Positions 8,478 through 16,827 of a DNA stretch of 64,000 nucleotides are shown here, in pieces. The DNA is from Caballeronia temeraria (lineage in GTDB: Bacteria; Pseudomonadota; Gammaproteobacteria; Burkholderiales; Burkholderiaceae). Location: positions 35,195 to 99,194 of the forward strand of contig NZ_FCOI02000028.1 in the NCBI RefSeq assembly GCF_001544795.2, given 5' to 3'. The notes below the pieces were generated by a model, which had not been told where the DNA came from, searched no databases, and was given only the letters and a program-made list of their open reading frames with translations. The position numbers and the translations under genes are program-made. Each line of letters starts with the position of its first letter. Positions within the stretch are counted from its first letter, which is position 1.

Positions 8478-8875
8478 GCTCGTTCCTCCTTGATGCGGAA
8501 GACTTCGACGCCGACCGCGTCGCAATCGGGATAGACGTCGGGCTTTTCCGTCGATACGGCCACCGCACGCACGTTCGGATGCGCGAGCAGAGCCGCGGCG
8601 ACGTCGTCGCACAGCGTTTCCTGCAAGTGGATGTGGCCGCGCTTCACGCGCTCGGCGATGGTCGAGCGCATGAAATCGTAATCGACGACTTCGGCCAGCT
8701 TGTCCGCGACCGGCGTCGACAACGCGAGCGGCACGTAAAGCTCGACGTTGATCACGACGCGTTGCTCGCCGCGCTTTTCGAAGTCATGTACGCCGATGTT
8801 GATGCGCACTTCGTAGTTGCGCAGAAAAAGCCGCCGGCAATCGGTCAGCCGGGGATGCGAAAGTGCGGCAAGCAT
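8474..8875 (-). CDS. folB: Dihydroneopterin aldolase FolB
   Basis: A 133-residue protein with the FolB/FolX fold: FLRNYEVRINIGVHDFEKRGEQ near the start, VVDYDFM in the middle and VSTEKPDVYPDCDAVGVEV near the end, with the lysine of EKP typical of the active site region. FolB cleaves dihydroneopterin to 6-hydroxymethyl-dihydropterin in folate synthesis. It lies 28 bases after a pteridine-reductase-like SDR and overlaps ttcA by 4 bases, so the three form one likely operon. A FolX-type epimerase cannot be excluded from sequence alone. Confidence 0.9.
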   Translation of the reverse strand: MLAALSHPRLTDCRRLFLRNYEVRINIGVHDFEKRGEQRVVINVELYVPLALSTPVADKLAEVVDYDFMRSTIAERVKRGHIHLQETLCDDVAAALLAHPNVRAVAVSTEKPDVYPDCDAVGVEVFRIKEERA

Positions 8876-8903
8876 GTAGGTTCCAATATTCAGTAAACGC
8901 GTT

Positions 8904-9746
8904 TCAGGGCTGGCGCGTGCCGATCATAAACATCACGTCGCGCGGGCTCGGCACGAGATGCTGGCCGCCATCGACCACGAGCGTCGTGCCGGTCACGCCG
9001 TGCGCGTTCGCGAGATAGCACGCGGCTTGCGCGACGTCATCGACCGTCGATGCCCGGTTGAGCGGCGTCACGCGATGCGCCGCCTCGAACGATGTGGGCG
9101 TCTGCCCGGCGGAAATCAGCGTCAGGCCGGGCGCCAGGCCGACCACGCGCAATTTCGGACCCAGCGCCTGCGCGAGCGCGACGGTGGCGTTTTCGAGCGC
9201 CGCCTTCGTCAGCGTGTACGACAGGTAGTCAGGATTCATGTTGTACAGCTTCTGGTCCAGCACGTTGATGACAACGCCGCGTTGCGCGTCGTCCGCGACG
9301 GCGGCTTCGGGCGTGATCTCGTGCAGCATGCGTGCGAGCGTCAGCGGCGCGGCGACGTTGACGGCGGTCATTTCCAGCAGCTTCGCGTAGCCGAAGTCGG
9401 TGGCCGTGTCTTCGTCGAAGCGCGACGCGCAGTTCACGACGCAATGCAGCCCGCCGAACGCCTCGGCGCACGCGGGCATGAGAAGTTCGACTTCGGCCTC
9501 GACGCCCAGATCCGCCTTCAGCGCGACCGCGCGCCGCCCGAGCGCTTCGATATCCGCGACGGTTTCGCGCGCTTCATGCTCCGACGCGCCGTAGTGCACG
9601 GCGACATTCCAGCCCTGCCGTGCGAATTCCAGCGCGACGCCGCGCCCGATGCGCTTCGCCGCGCCGGTCACGAGCACGGCGCGGGAGCGCGAAACCGAAC
9701 CTGAAGACGGCGAGTTGACGGAAGAAAACGGCGTGGAAGCGCTCAT
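8904..9746 (-). CDS. SDR family oxidoreductase, pteridine-reductase (FolM/PTR1)-like
   Basis: A 280-residue short-chain dehydrogenase. The NADPH-binding motif TGAAKRIG is at residues 27-34, with the arginine typical of NADPH-dependent pteridine reductases. The active site has Y177 and K181 (YTLTK), and at the usual serine position it has aspartate (NVLDQKL, D164), as in PTR1/FolM. This and the adjacent folB suggest reduction of dihydropterin or dihydromonapterin. The start has no clear Shine-Dalgarno, and only 13 bases separate it from the divergent methyltransferase gene. The exact substrate is inferred, not shown. Confidence 0.8.
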   Translation of the reverse strand: MSASTPFSSVNSPSSGSVSRSRAVLVTGAAKRIGRGVALEFARQGWNVAVHYGASEHEARETVADIEALGRRAVALKADLGVEAEVELLMPACAEAFGGLHCVVNCASRFDEDTATDFGYAKLLEMTAVNVAAPLTLARMLHEITPEAAVADDAQRGVVINVLDQKLYNMNPDYLSYTLTKAALENATVALAQALGPKLRVVGLAPGLTLISAGQTPTSFEAAHRVTPLNRASTVDDVAQAACYLANAHGVTGTTLVVDGGQHLVPSPRDVMFMIGTRQP

Positions 9747-9759
9747 TTACAATACTGGG

Positions 9760-10965
9760 ATGAATCCAAATGCCAGACAATCCGATAGTTTACCTGCTCC
9801 GGGCGCCGACGCGCTCGCGCAATCCGAAGCGCTGGCCGACCTGATCCGGGGTCGCATCGCGGCGGCGGGCGGCTGGCTGCCGTTCGACCGCTATATGGAT
9901 CTCGCGCTCTACGCGCCCGGCCTTGGCTACTACAGTGGCGGCGCGATGAAATTCGGCCGTCGCGCGGACGATGGCAGCGACTTCGTCACCGCACCCGAAC
10001 TGTCCCCGCTTTTCGCGACGACGCTCGCGCGTCCTGTCGCGCAGGCGTTGCAACAAAGCGACACTCGGCGGTTGATGGAGTTCGGCGCGGGCACCGGCAA
10101 GCTCGCGGCGGGTTTGCTGACGGCGCTCGCCGATCTCGACGTGGCGTTCGACAGTTACGCGATCGTCGATCTTTCGGGCGAGTTGCGCGAGCGTCAGCGC
10201 GAGACGATCGAGAAGCTGGCGCCGGCGCTCGCGGCGAAGGTGACCTGGCTCGACGCGTTGCCCGAAGCGTTCGACGGCGTGGTGATCGGCAACGAAGTGC
10301 TCGACGCGATGCCTGTGCGGCTCGTCGTGCGCAAGTTGGGCGCGTGGCACGAGCGCGGCGTGGTGATGCTGGACGACCGCTTCGCTTTCGATGACCGTCC
10401 GATCGCGCCGGATGCGCAGGTCGATCTGATCGATGCCGCCATCGACGAAGCCAGCGATGAGCCGTTCGTCGAATACATCACTGAGACGCACGAAGCGGCG
10501 CTCGCGTTCACGAAGACCATCTGCACGATGCTTACGCGCGGCGCGGCGTTTTTCATCGACTATGGCTTTCCGCGACGCGAGTTCTATCATGCGCAGCGCG
10601 CGGGCGGGACGTTGATGTGCCATTACCGGCATCGCGCGCACGCGGACCCGTTTCTGTATCCGGGCTTGCAGGACATCACGGCGCACGTCGAGTTTACGGG
10701 CATCGCGGAGGCAGGCGTCGAGACGGGCGCCGATTTGCTCGGATTCACGTCGCAGGCGCGGTTTCTGATGAACGCCGGCATCACCGATGTGTTGAGCGAT
10801 CTCGATCCGTCGGATGTGAAGCGGTTTCTGCCTGCTGCGAATGCTGTGCAGAAGCTGCTTTCGGAAGCGGAGATGGGCGAGCTTTTCAAGGTGATCGCGT
10901 TTTCACGCGGCATTCCCGGGACGCTCGACGCATTCGCGACGGGTGATCGTTCTCACACGCTATGA
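9760..10965 (+). CDS. Class I SAM-dependent methyltransferase, MidA/NDUFAF7 family (COG1565)
   Basis: A 401-residue protein with the family hallmarks YAPGLGYYS (51-59), TAPELSPLFA (78-87) and the SAM-binding loop EFGAGTGKLAAG (107-118). In mitochondria NDUFAF7 methylates an arginine of a complex I subunit; the bacterial role is not settled. The frame is open upstream, but the ATG at 9760 is preferred because earlier starts would lie inside the divergent SDR gene. No Shine-Dalgarno is visible, and a TACAAT box at 9748-9753 sits so close to the ATG that a leaderless transcript is possible. Confidence 0.85.
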   Translation: MNPNARQSDSLPAPGADALAQSEALADLIRGRIAAAGGWLPFDRYMDLALYAPGLGYYSGGAMKFGRRADDGSDFVTAPELSPLFATTLARPVAQALQQSDTRRLMEFGAGTGKLAAGLLTALADLDVAFDSYAIVDLSGELRERQRETIEKLAPALAAKVTWLDALPEAFDGVVIGNEVLDAMPVRLVVRKLGAWHERGVVMLDDRFAFDDRPIAPDAQVDLIDAAIDEASDEPFVEYITETHEAALAFTKTICTMLTRGAAFFIDYGFPRREFYHAQRAGGTLMCHYRHRAHADPFLYPGLQDITAHVEFTGIAEAGVETGADLLGFTSQARFLMNAGITDVLSDLDPSDVKRFLPAANAVQKLLSEAEMGELFKVIAFSRGIPGTLDAFATGDRSHTL

Positions 10966-10975
10966 GTCCGCGATC

Positions 10976-11170
10976 ATGATCCGCTGGCTGCTTACGACGT
11001 TTATCGCGCTTGCGATTCTTTCCGGGTCGTTGCCGTGGTTGAGGAAATTTGGGATTGGGCGGTTGCCCGGGGATTTCACTTTGCGGATTTTTGGGCGGGA
11101 GTACTCGTTTCCGTTTATGTCTACGCTTGTTTTGTCGGTTTTGTTGTCGTTGATTGTTCGGGCGCTTTGA
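10976..11170 (+). CDS. DUF2905 family small membrane protein
   Basis: A 64-residue protein that is mostly two membrane segments (WLLTTFIALAILSGSLPWL and the C-terminal FMSTLVLSVLLSLIVRAL) joined by the family motif RKFGIGRLPGDF. DUF2905 proteins are about this size and have no known function. The ATG at 10976 is chosen because homologues begin at MIRWL. It follows the methyltransferase by 10 bases and is probably cotranscribed with it. Its stop codon abuts the dispersed repeat. Confidence 0.85.
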   Translation: MIRWLLTTFIALAILSGSLPWLRKFGIGRLPGDFTLRIFGREYSFPFMSTLVLSVLLSLIVRAL

Positions 11171-11175
11171 GGGGT

Positions 11176-11261
11176 TTTTTGTCGTTGGATCCCGGTATGC
11201 TTTTGGTCTATTAGCGATGCCAATAGACTAAAACGAAAACGGGATCCGGCAGCGACAAAAG
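11176..11261. repeat. Dispersed repeat in inverted-pair form; likely bidirectional terminator
   Basis: The arms TTTTGTCG...GGATCCC (11177-11193) and GGGATCC...CGACAAAA (11241-11260) are complementary, and inside them TTTTGGTCTATT pairs with AATAGACTAAAA with one G-U. The left arm matches the repeat at 63805-63844 almost base for base. It lies between the convergent DUF2905 gene and cca, and both strands have T-rich flanks, so it can end transcription from both sides. Confidence 0.75.
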
Positions 11262-11263
11262 CA

Positions 11264-12499
11264 TCACCCCCCCAAAGCCCCTTTCACAGCCAAAACCCGC
11301 GCATCATGCACGGCATCCTTGATCCTGGAAGGCTCGGAAGCAAACCGCTCCGCCACGGCCCCCGCATCGACCGCCCGCGCGGCAACGAGCGCCTCCCGCA
11401 ACCGCTCCGCCTGCGGATAAGTCTGCTGCTCCAGCCCGAGCCTCCCCCGCGCATCGGCGAGACATGCCTGTAGCGCTTCAGCAAAACGCGCCGGCTTACG
11501 CAACGCATCCGACCGCTCGAACAATCTGACAAGCGCCGTAGCACCCATCTCCATCACGCGATGAATATTGCCGTGCTCCCGCGCGACAAGCATCGCCAGA
11601 TCGCGGCATTCGTTCGGCACGCGCAAGCGCTCGCACAAAGGCCGCAAGAGATCGACACTGCGTCCCTCATGCCCAATGTGCCGCGGCAGAATATCCTCCG
11701 GCGTCGTCGCCTTGCCGAGATCATGCGTGAGCGCCGCAAAGCGCACCGGCAACGCAAATCCCTGCGACGCGGCATAGTCCACGACCATCATCACGTGCAC
11801 GCCCGTGTCCACTTCCGGGTGATAATCCGCGCGCTGCGGCACGCCCCACAACGCATCGACTTCGGGGAGAATCCGCGCGAGCGCGCCGCATTCACGCAAC
11901 ACCTCGAACATGCGCGACGGCTTTTTCTCCATCAGCCCGCGCGACACTTCCTGCCACACGCGCTCGGGAACGAGCGCATCGACTTCGCCGGCCGCGACCA
12001 TCTTCTTCATCAGCTCGGCGGTTTCGGGCGCGACATCGAAATCGGCGAAACGCGCCGCAAAACGCGCAAGACGCAGGATGCGCACCGGATCTTCGATAAA
12101 CGCATCGCCCACATGCCTGAACAATTTGTTCTTCAGATCGCTGCGGCCATCGAACGGATCGATCACCGGGCCGGTCAGCTCGCCAGCGGGCGTGACTTCG
12201 CGCGCCATCGCGTTGATCGTGAGATCGCGCCGCGCGAGGTCTTCCTCGAGCGTCACATCCGGCGAATAGTAAAACTGGAATCCGTGATAACCCGCCGCCG
12301 TCTTGCGCTCGGTGCGCGCGAGCGCGTATTCCTCGTGCGTCTGCGGATGCAAAAAAACCGGAAAATCCTTGCCCACCGGCCGATAACCCTGCGCCACCAT
12401 CTGCTCCGGCGTCGCGCCGACGACCACATAGTCGCGATCCACCACCGGCACGCCGAGCAACTCGTCGCGGATCGCACCGCCCACTGCGTAGATATTCAT
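11264..12499 (-). CDS. cca: Multifunctional CCA protein (tRNA nucleotidyltransferase with HD domain)
   Basis: Cca adds or repairs the 3'-CCA end of tRNA. The 411-residue form starts MNIYAVGGAIRDELLG; the nucleotidyltransferase motifs GGAIRD and DRDYVVVG are in the first 30 residues. The second half has the HD phosphohydrolase domain (FAALTHDLGKATTP), the long bacterial form with 2',3'-cyclic phosphodiesterase activity. The start at 12499 overlaps the upstream GST stop as ATGA, so longer frames are rejected. It ends next to the dispersed inverted repeat. Confidence 0.95.
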   Translation of the reverse strand: MNIYAVGGAIRDELLGVPVVDRDYVVVGATPEQMVAQGYRPVGKDFPVFLHPQTHEEYALARTERKTAAGYHGFQFYYSPDVTLEEDLARRDLTINAMAREVTPAGELTGPVIDPFDGRSDLKNKLFRHVGDAFIEDPVRILRLARFAARFADFDVAPETAELMKKMVAAGEVDALVPERVWQEVSRGLMEKKPSRMFEVLRECGALARILPEVDALWGVPQRADYHPEVDTGVHVMMVVDYAASQGFALPVRFAALTHDLGKATTPEDILPRHIGHEGRSVDLLRPLCERLRVPNECRDLAMLVAREHGNIHRVMEMGATALVRLFERSDALRKPARFAEALQACLADARGRLGLEQQTYPQAERLREALVAARAVDAGAVAERFASEPSRIKDAVHDARVLAVKGALGG

Positions 12500-13116
12500 C
12501 GCGCTTCCTCGCGCGCGCCGTCGATCCACGCCGCGACCGCCGGCAACGCCGTCACGCGCTTCGCATAGTCGAGCGACGTCGCGCCGAGTTCCGGCGCGTA
12601 AGTGTTGAAGCGCATGACGACCGGCGCGAACATCGCGTCGGCGATGCCAAACTCGCCGAACAAAAACGGCCCGCCCGACCTGGCCAGGCATTCCGCCCAG
12701 ATCGCCTCGATGCGCGCGACGTTCGCGAGCGCGCCCGGCGTCCGGCCGATTCCCGGCGCGTGCGTGGTGATTTCCATCGGCATGTTCTGGCGCAAGTCCG
12801 CGAAACCGGCGTGCATCTCCGCGCTGACGCTGCGGGCGCGCGCGCGGGCGGCGGGCTCGCGCGGCCACATCGCGTGTTCGGGATGCATTTCAGCGATCGT
12901 TTCGACGATCGCGAGCGATTCCCAGATCGACTCGCCCGCATCGGTGACGAGGCACGGCACCTTGCCGGACGGCGAGACGTCGAGAATCTTCGCTTTCGTG
13001 TCGGGCTGGCCGAGGCGGATCAGCGTCTCGTCGAACGGGATGCCGAAATGTTTGAGCAGCACCCACGGACGCATCGACCAGGAAGAGTTGAACTTGTCAC
13101 CGATAACGAGTTTCAT
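12496..13116 (-). CDS. Glutathione S-transferase family protein
   Basis: A 206-residue GST. The N-terminal thioredoxin-like domain starts MKLVIGDKFNSSWSMRPWVLL, with SSWS supplying the likely catalytic serine, and carries the cis-proline/glutathione-binding stretch GKVPCLVTD and ESLAI. The C-terminal helical domain has FGIADAMFAPVV. Substrate is unknown. It is coupled to cca by a 4-base overlap and follows the NDUFA9-like gene by 17 bases, so the three are probably one transcript. Confidence 0.9.
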   Translation of the reverse strand: MKLVIGDKFNSSWSMRPWVLLKHFGIPFDETLIRLGQPDTKAKILDVSPSGKVPCLVTDAGESIWESLAIVETIAEMHPEHAMWPREPAARARARSVSAEMHAGFADLRQNMPMEITTHAPGIGRTPGALANVARIEAIWAECLARSGGPFLFGEFGIADAMFAPVVMRFNTYAPELGATSLDYAKRVTALPAVAAWIDGAREEAR

Positions 13117-13133
13117 TCGATCAAAAAAGAAGA

Positions 13134-14090
13134 TTAACGATGCGCCGTCGCGCGAAAAGCGTTGAAGCGCGAACGCGGCGAGTTGCCGCTGAGATACAGC
13201 GGCGCGATGGTCTCGATGCTCGCCGGCTCGTCGATGCCCAACTCCGGCGCAAGCGGCCCGCTCGCGATGCTCGGCGTTTTCATCGAATCGAGATTGTCGC
13301 GCGAGATGACGGGCTGGCCGGGCGCCATTTCCATGGTCATCGCCTGAAGGCGGCCGAGGCTCTCCGGCAGCTTGATGATGCGCGAATGCTTGCCGATAGT
13401 CGCGCCCGCGAAACGCACCAGCTCCGCGAGCGTGTAGACGCCCGGCCCGGCGAGCTCGTAGACGTGGCCGTTGGCGGCGTCGAGATCGAGCACGTTGACC
13501 ATCGCCTTCGCCACGTCGCCGACGAAAACCGGCTGGAACTGCGCGTCGGCGCAAGCGAGCGGAATCACCGGGAACACGCGCTCCAGAAACGCGAACTGAT
13601 TGAGCAGATTGTCCTCGGGACCGAACACGACGGAACTGCGGAAGATCGTCCAGTCGAGTCCCGATTCCCGGATGATCTTCTCGCCGTCGCCCTTCGAACG
13701 CAGATACATGCTCGGTCCGGACGGATCGGCGCCGATCGCGCTCATGTGCAACAGACGCCGCACGCCCTTCGCCTCGCACGCCGCGGCGATCTTGTGCGGC
13801 AGCTCGACATGCGCCTTCGCGAACTCCGGCCCGTACGGATCGTCGCGCCGCCCCTGAAGTACGCCGACGAGATTGATCACCGCATCGGTCTGATCGATGA
13901 ACGCGGCGAGCTTCACGGGATCGTGCACATCGGTTTCGATGACATCGACGGGCAACAGCGTGAGATGCGCGGCGTTCGCGCGCCGCCGCGTCGCGATGCG
14001 CACGGTCTTGCCGAGATCGACGAGCGCATTGACGAGATGACTGCCGATGAATCCCGAACCGCCGATCAGCGCTACATGTTGGTGTCGCAT
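13134..14090 (-). CDS. Complex I NDUFA9 subunit family / NAD(P)-binding protein
   Basis: A 318-residue atypical SDR. The Rossmann motif is GGSGFIGSHLV near the N-terminus (GxxGxxG), followed by ATRR, VINLVGVLQ and the MSAIGAD strand. The family includes mitochondrial NDUFA9 and bacterial NmrA-like sugar-epimerase relatives, where the Y-x3-K pair is poorly kept; here MYLRSKGDGE could supply it. GAGG six bases ahead supports the ATG at 14090. Function in bacteria is unsettled. Confidence 0.85.
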   Translation of the reverse strand: MRHQHVALIGGSGFIGSHLVNALVDLGKTVRIATRRRANAAHLTLLPVDVIETDVHDPVKLAAFIDQTDAVINLVGVLQGRRDDPYGPEFAKAHVELPHKIAAACEAKGVRRLLHMSAIGADPSGPSMYLRSKGDGEKIIRESGLDWTIFRSSVVFGPEDNLLNQFAFLERVFPVIPLACADAQFQPVFVGDVAKAMVNVLDLDAANGHVYELAGPGVYTLAELVRFAGATIGKHSRIIKLPESLGRLQAMTMEMAPGQPVISRDNLDSMKTPSIASGPLAPELGIDEPASIETIAPLYLSGNSPRSRFNAFRATAHR

Positions 14091-14155
14091 AGTTCGCCTC
14101 TTGGGTCGCGGCCTGACGAATGCGGCTTCAGTTCAGAACGGCGGCCGAAATGAAA

Positions 14156-14190
14156 ACGCCCGCGCGTCCTGTCGTTCGACGCGCGGGCGT
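14156..14190 (-). terminator. Rho-independent terminator of the lytic transglycosylase gene
   Basis: A perfect 13-bp stem (ACGCCCGCGCGTC with its complement, 9-base loop) lies 20 bases after the slt stop and is followed on the minus strand by TTTCATTTC. Confidence 0.8.
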
Positions 14191-14210
14191 GAGGTTTCGC
14201 TGCAGGACGG

Positions 14211-16178
14211 TCAGGGAGCGATGTAGCCCAGACGCGCCTTCAACGACTGCGGACGGCCTTCGAACAATGCCGCGTAGTAGACGGTGTTCGACAGCACGTT
14301 CTTCACGTAATCGCGAGTCTCGGTGAAAGGGATCGTTTCAGCAAAAACCGCGCCCTCGACGGGTGCGCGCAAATCCTGACGCCACTGTCTCGGCCGCCCC
14401 GGGCCGGCGTTGTAACCGGCGGTGGCGAGCACGGGCGAGTTGTCGAATTGATTGTAGATCATCGACAGGTAATTCGTGCCGAGCAGGATATTGGTGTTGA
14501 TGTCGTTCATCTGCGCGCGCGACACCGTGCCGAGACCGATCTTCTTCGCGACGAGCTGCGCCGTGCCGGGCATCAGCTGCATCAGGCCGCCCGCGCCGAC
14601 TTCCGAGCGCGCGTTGATGATGAAGCGCGACTCCTGGCGAATCAGCCCGTACGCCCATTCGATATCGAGACCGGTGTTCTGCGCGTCGCGCTCGACGATA
14701 TCGCGGAACGGCGACAGATAGCGCAGCGAGAAATCGTGCTCGGCCTTCGTCTTGTCGGCGGTGTTCACGGTGCGGTCGAACATCTCGATGCGCTTCGCAT
14801 ACTGCGCGGCGGCGAGCAGTTGACGGTCCGTCATCGTGCGCAGCGGCCAGTTCCATTCGCGATTACCTTCGAGCCGCATGTTCAGCGCGTAGAAACGCTG
14901 CGACAGCGCGAAGCCCGGCACCGATTGCATCTGCGTGATTTCGGCGTCGGACACCGTGGTGCGCGGCGGCACCGTGATCTTCTGACCGAGCTCTTCGAGC
15001 GCGAGCTGGCCGTAGAAGTTGTACTGATCCGCGATGGTCTGGAATTCCTGATTCGCCGTGGCCGTGTCGCCGGCCTGCTTCACGGCGCGCCCGTGCCAGT
15101 AGACCCACGACGGCTGCGCGCGCAGCGTCGGCGGCATCTGTTCGATGGACCAGCGCACCATGTTCCAGTCGCCCGCGAGCAGCGCGCTGCGGGTGCGCCA
15201 TTCGTATGCCGGGTTCGACAATTGCGCGTTCGCCGAGAGCCGGTACCAGTCCGCCGCCGCCGGCATGCGCTTGAGCGCCGCCTGATAGCCGATGGTGCCC
15301 CAGCCGATTGCGCGCTCCGCCGGCGTGAGGCTCGGCGCGACGGAACTGAACGTGGCGGCGGCCATCGCCGGATCGTTGCGGGCCATGCGCGTGATCGCGA
15401 GCAGCGTGAGCTGATGCGCCGGCGTGTTGGGCATCACGCCGCGCGCGAGATAGAGCGGCGGCTTGTTGACGGCGTCGTCGAGAAGCGTGTCCTTCGGCTT
15501 TTCCTGGCCGAGCGCTTCGACGATATTCGAGCCCGTCGACGTGTAGTTCTGTTCGTAGGCGAGACGGATCTGCTGCCAGATGTCGTCGCTCGTGAACTGG
15601 CGCGACTCCGCGAGCATGCCGATCAGATCGACGCAGCCGTCGCCGTACCATTTCGGCTCGACGAGCAGCGCGCGCGCCGCGTCGGCGACGTTCTCGCCGC
15701 GCGACAGACGCGCTTCGAGCGCGTAGCACTTGACCTGCGTGTCGTCGTTGAGAACGAAACGCGAATACTGCTGCTCGAAGTTCTTCCAGTCGTGACGGCT
15801 GCCGAGCACGACGAGATAGTCGTTGCGCAGACGGTCGGCGATGGCCTGGCCGTCGTAGCGCTGCAGGAACGACAGCACCGGCGCGTCGGGCGCGTCGATG
15901 CGCGCGTGGCCTTGCGAATCGAAGAGCTGCGGCTTGATCGTGAAGTATTCGACGTAGCCCGGCGCCGGATAATCCGGAATCTGCGACGCGAGCAACGCGG
16001 CTTTGCCGGCATCGTTCGCGCGCGCGGCATCGCGCAACTGCAGGAAGACGCGGTCGTCGGAGGTGGGCGGGAGGTCGGCGTCGGGACGGACGGCGGAAGC
16101 CGTGCCGCAAGCGACGAGCGTCGCGGCGGCAAGGGCTGCACCGACCGCGAGATATACTCGTTTGAGGCGTTTTGACAT
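14211..16178 (-). CDS. Soluble-type lytic murein transglycosylase (Slt70-like lipoprotein)
   Basis: A 655-residue enzyme that cleaves peptidoglycan glycan strands. The start at 16178 gives a lipoprotein signal, with lipobox LVAC ending at Cys24; longer frames would cover the divergent gene. Residues up to about 480 form a superhelical TPR-like domain. The C-terminal catalytic domain has the transglycosylase motifs IRQESRF (catalytic Glu), GAGGLMQLMPGTA, NILLGTNYL and ATAGYNAGPGR. The protein acts in the periplasm. Only 19 bases separate it from the divergent 5-formyl-THF cyclo-ligase gene. Confidence 0.93.
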   Translation of the reverse strand: MSKRLKRVYLAVGAALAAATLVACGTASAVRPDADLPPTSDDRVFLQLRDAARANDAGKAALLASQIPDYPAPGYVEYFTIKPQLFDSQGHARIDAPDAPVLSFLQRYDGQAIADRLRNDYLVVLGSRHDWKNFEQQYSRFVLNDDTQVKCYALEARLSRGENVADAARALLVEPKWYGDGCVDLIGMLAESRQFTSDDIWQQIRLAYEQNYTSTGSNIVEALGQEKPKDTLLDDAVNKPPLYLARGVMPNTPAHQLTLLAITRMARNDPAMAAATFSSVAPSLTPAERAIGWGTIGYQAALKRMPAAADWYRLSANAQLSNPAYEWRTRSALLAGDWNMVRWSIEQMPPTLRAQPSWVYWHGRAVKQAGDTATANQEFQTIADQYNFYGQLALEELGQKITVPPRTTVSDAEITQMQSVPGFALSQRFYALNMRLEGNREWNWPLRTMTDRQLLAAAQYAKRIEMFDRTVNTADKTKAEHDFSLRYLSPFRDIVERDAQNTGLDIEWAYGLIRQESRFIINARSEVGAGGLMQLMPGTAQLVAKKIGLGTVSRAQMNDINTNILLGTNYLSMIYNQFDNSPVLATAGYNAGPGRPRQWRQDLRAPVEGAVFAETIPFTETRDYVKNVLSNTVYYAALFEGRPQSLKARLGYIAP

Positions 16179-16197
16179 CTTTGTTTCTGGAGCGCGA

Positions 16198-16827
16198 ATG
16201 GTCTTGAACCGGGTCCTGAGATCGGAGGAAAGCATAGCACGCAACGTTTGCCATGAAGCCAAGAGCGAGCCGAAAAGCGCCTTGCGCGCACGGCTTCTCG
16301 CCACGCGCGAGGCGCAAAGCGAACAGGCCGGACAGTCCGCGAGAAACGAGGCGCTCGCGATCCGCATCCGCGAGGTGCTCGCGCGGCACGAGGCGCGCTG
16401 CGTCGGCGTCTACTGGCCGGTCGCGGGCGAGTTCGACGCACGCGATGCAGTCGCGCGCTGGCTCGCCGTCGACGAATCGCGTGGCGCCGCGCTGCCGGTG
16501 GTCGTGACACCGCACGCGCGGATGGTCTTCCACGCCTGGCGCGCCGATACGCCGATGAAGGAAGGCCGCTACCGGATTCCGGTGCCCGCCGAAGAAGTCG
16601 TCGTGGTGCCGGACCTGTTGCTGATTCCGTGCGTCGGATTCGATTCGGATCGGTACCGGCTGGGCTACGGCGGCGGCTATTACGACCGCACGCTCGCCGC
16701 CTGGCCGAACGGCGCGCGGCCGGTGACGATCGGCATCGCGTATGAATCGGGTAGAAGCCGCGCATTGCCGCGCGAAACGCACGACATGCCGCTCGACGCA
16801 ATCGTCACGGAATCGGCTATCTATTAA
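16198..16827 (+). CDS. 5-formyltetrahydrofolate cyclo-ligase
   Basis: This enzyme converts 5-formyl-THF to 5,10-methenyl-THF with ATP. The family signature is LLIPCVGFD...RLGYGGGYYDRTLA near the C-terminus. The N-terminal lysine/arginine stretch KSALRARLLATREAQ matches the usual first helix. The ATG at 16198 is chosen because GGAG lies five bases before it and earlier starts run into the divergent slt gene; this gives 209 residues, slightly longer than usual. Its TAA overlaps the TTA of the convergent regulator gene. Confidence 0.92.
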   Translation: MVLNRVLRSEESIARNVCHEAKSEPKSALRARLLATREAQSEQAGQSARNEALAIRIREVLARHEARCVGVYWPVAGEFDARDAVARWLAVDESRGAALPVVVTPHARMVFHAWRADTPMKEGRYRIPVPAEEVVVVPDLLLIPCVGFDSDRYRLGYGGGYYDRTLAAWPNGARPVTIGIAYESGRSRALPRETHDMPLDAIVTESAIY

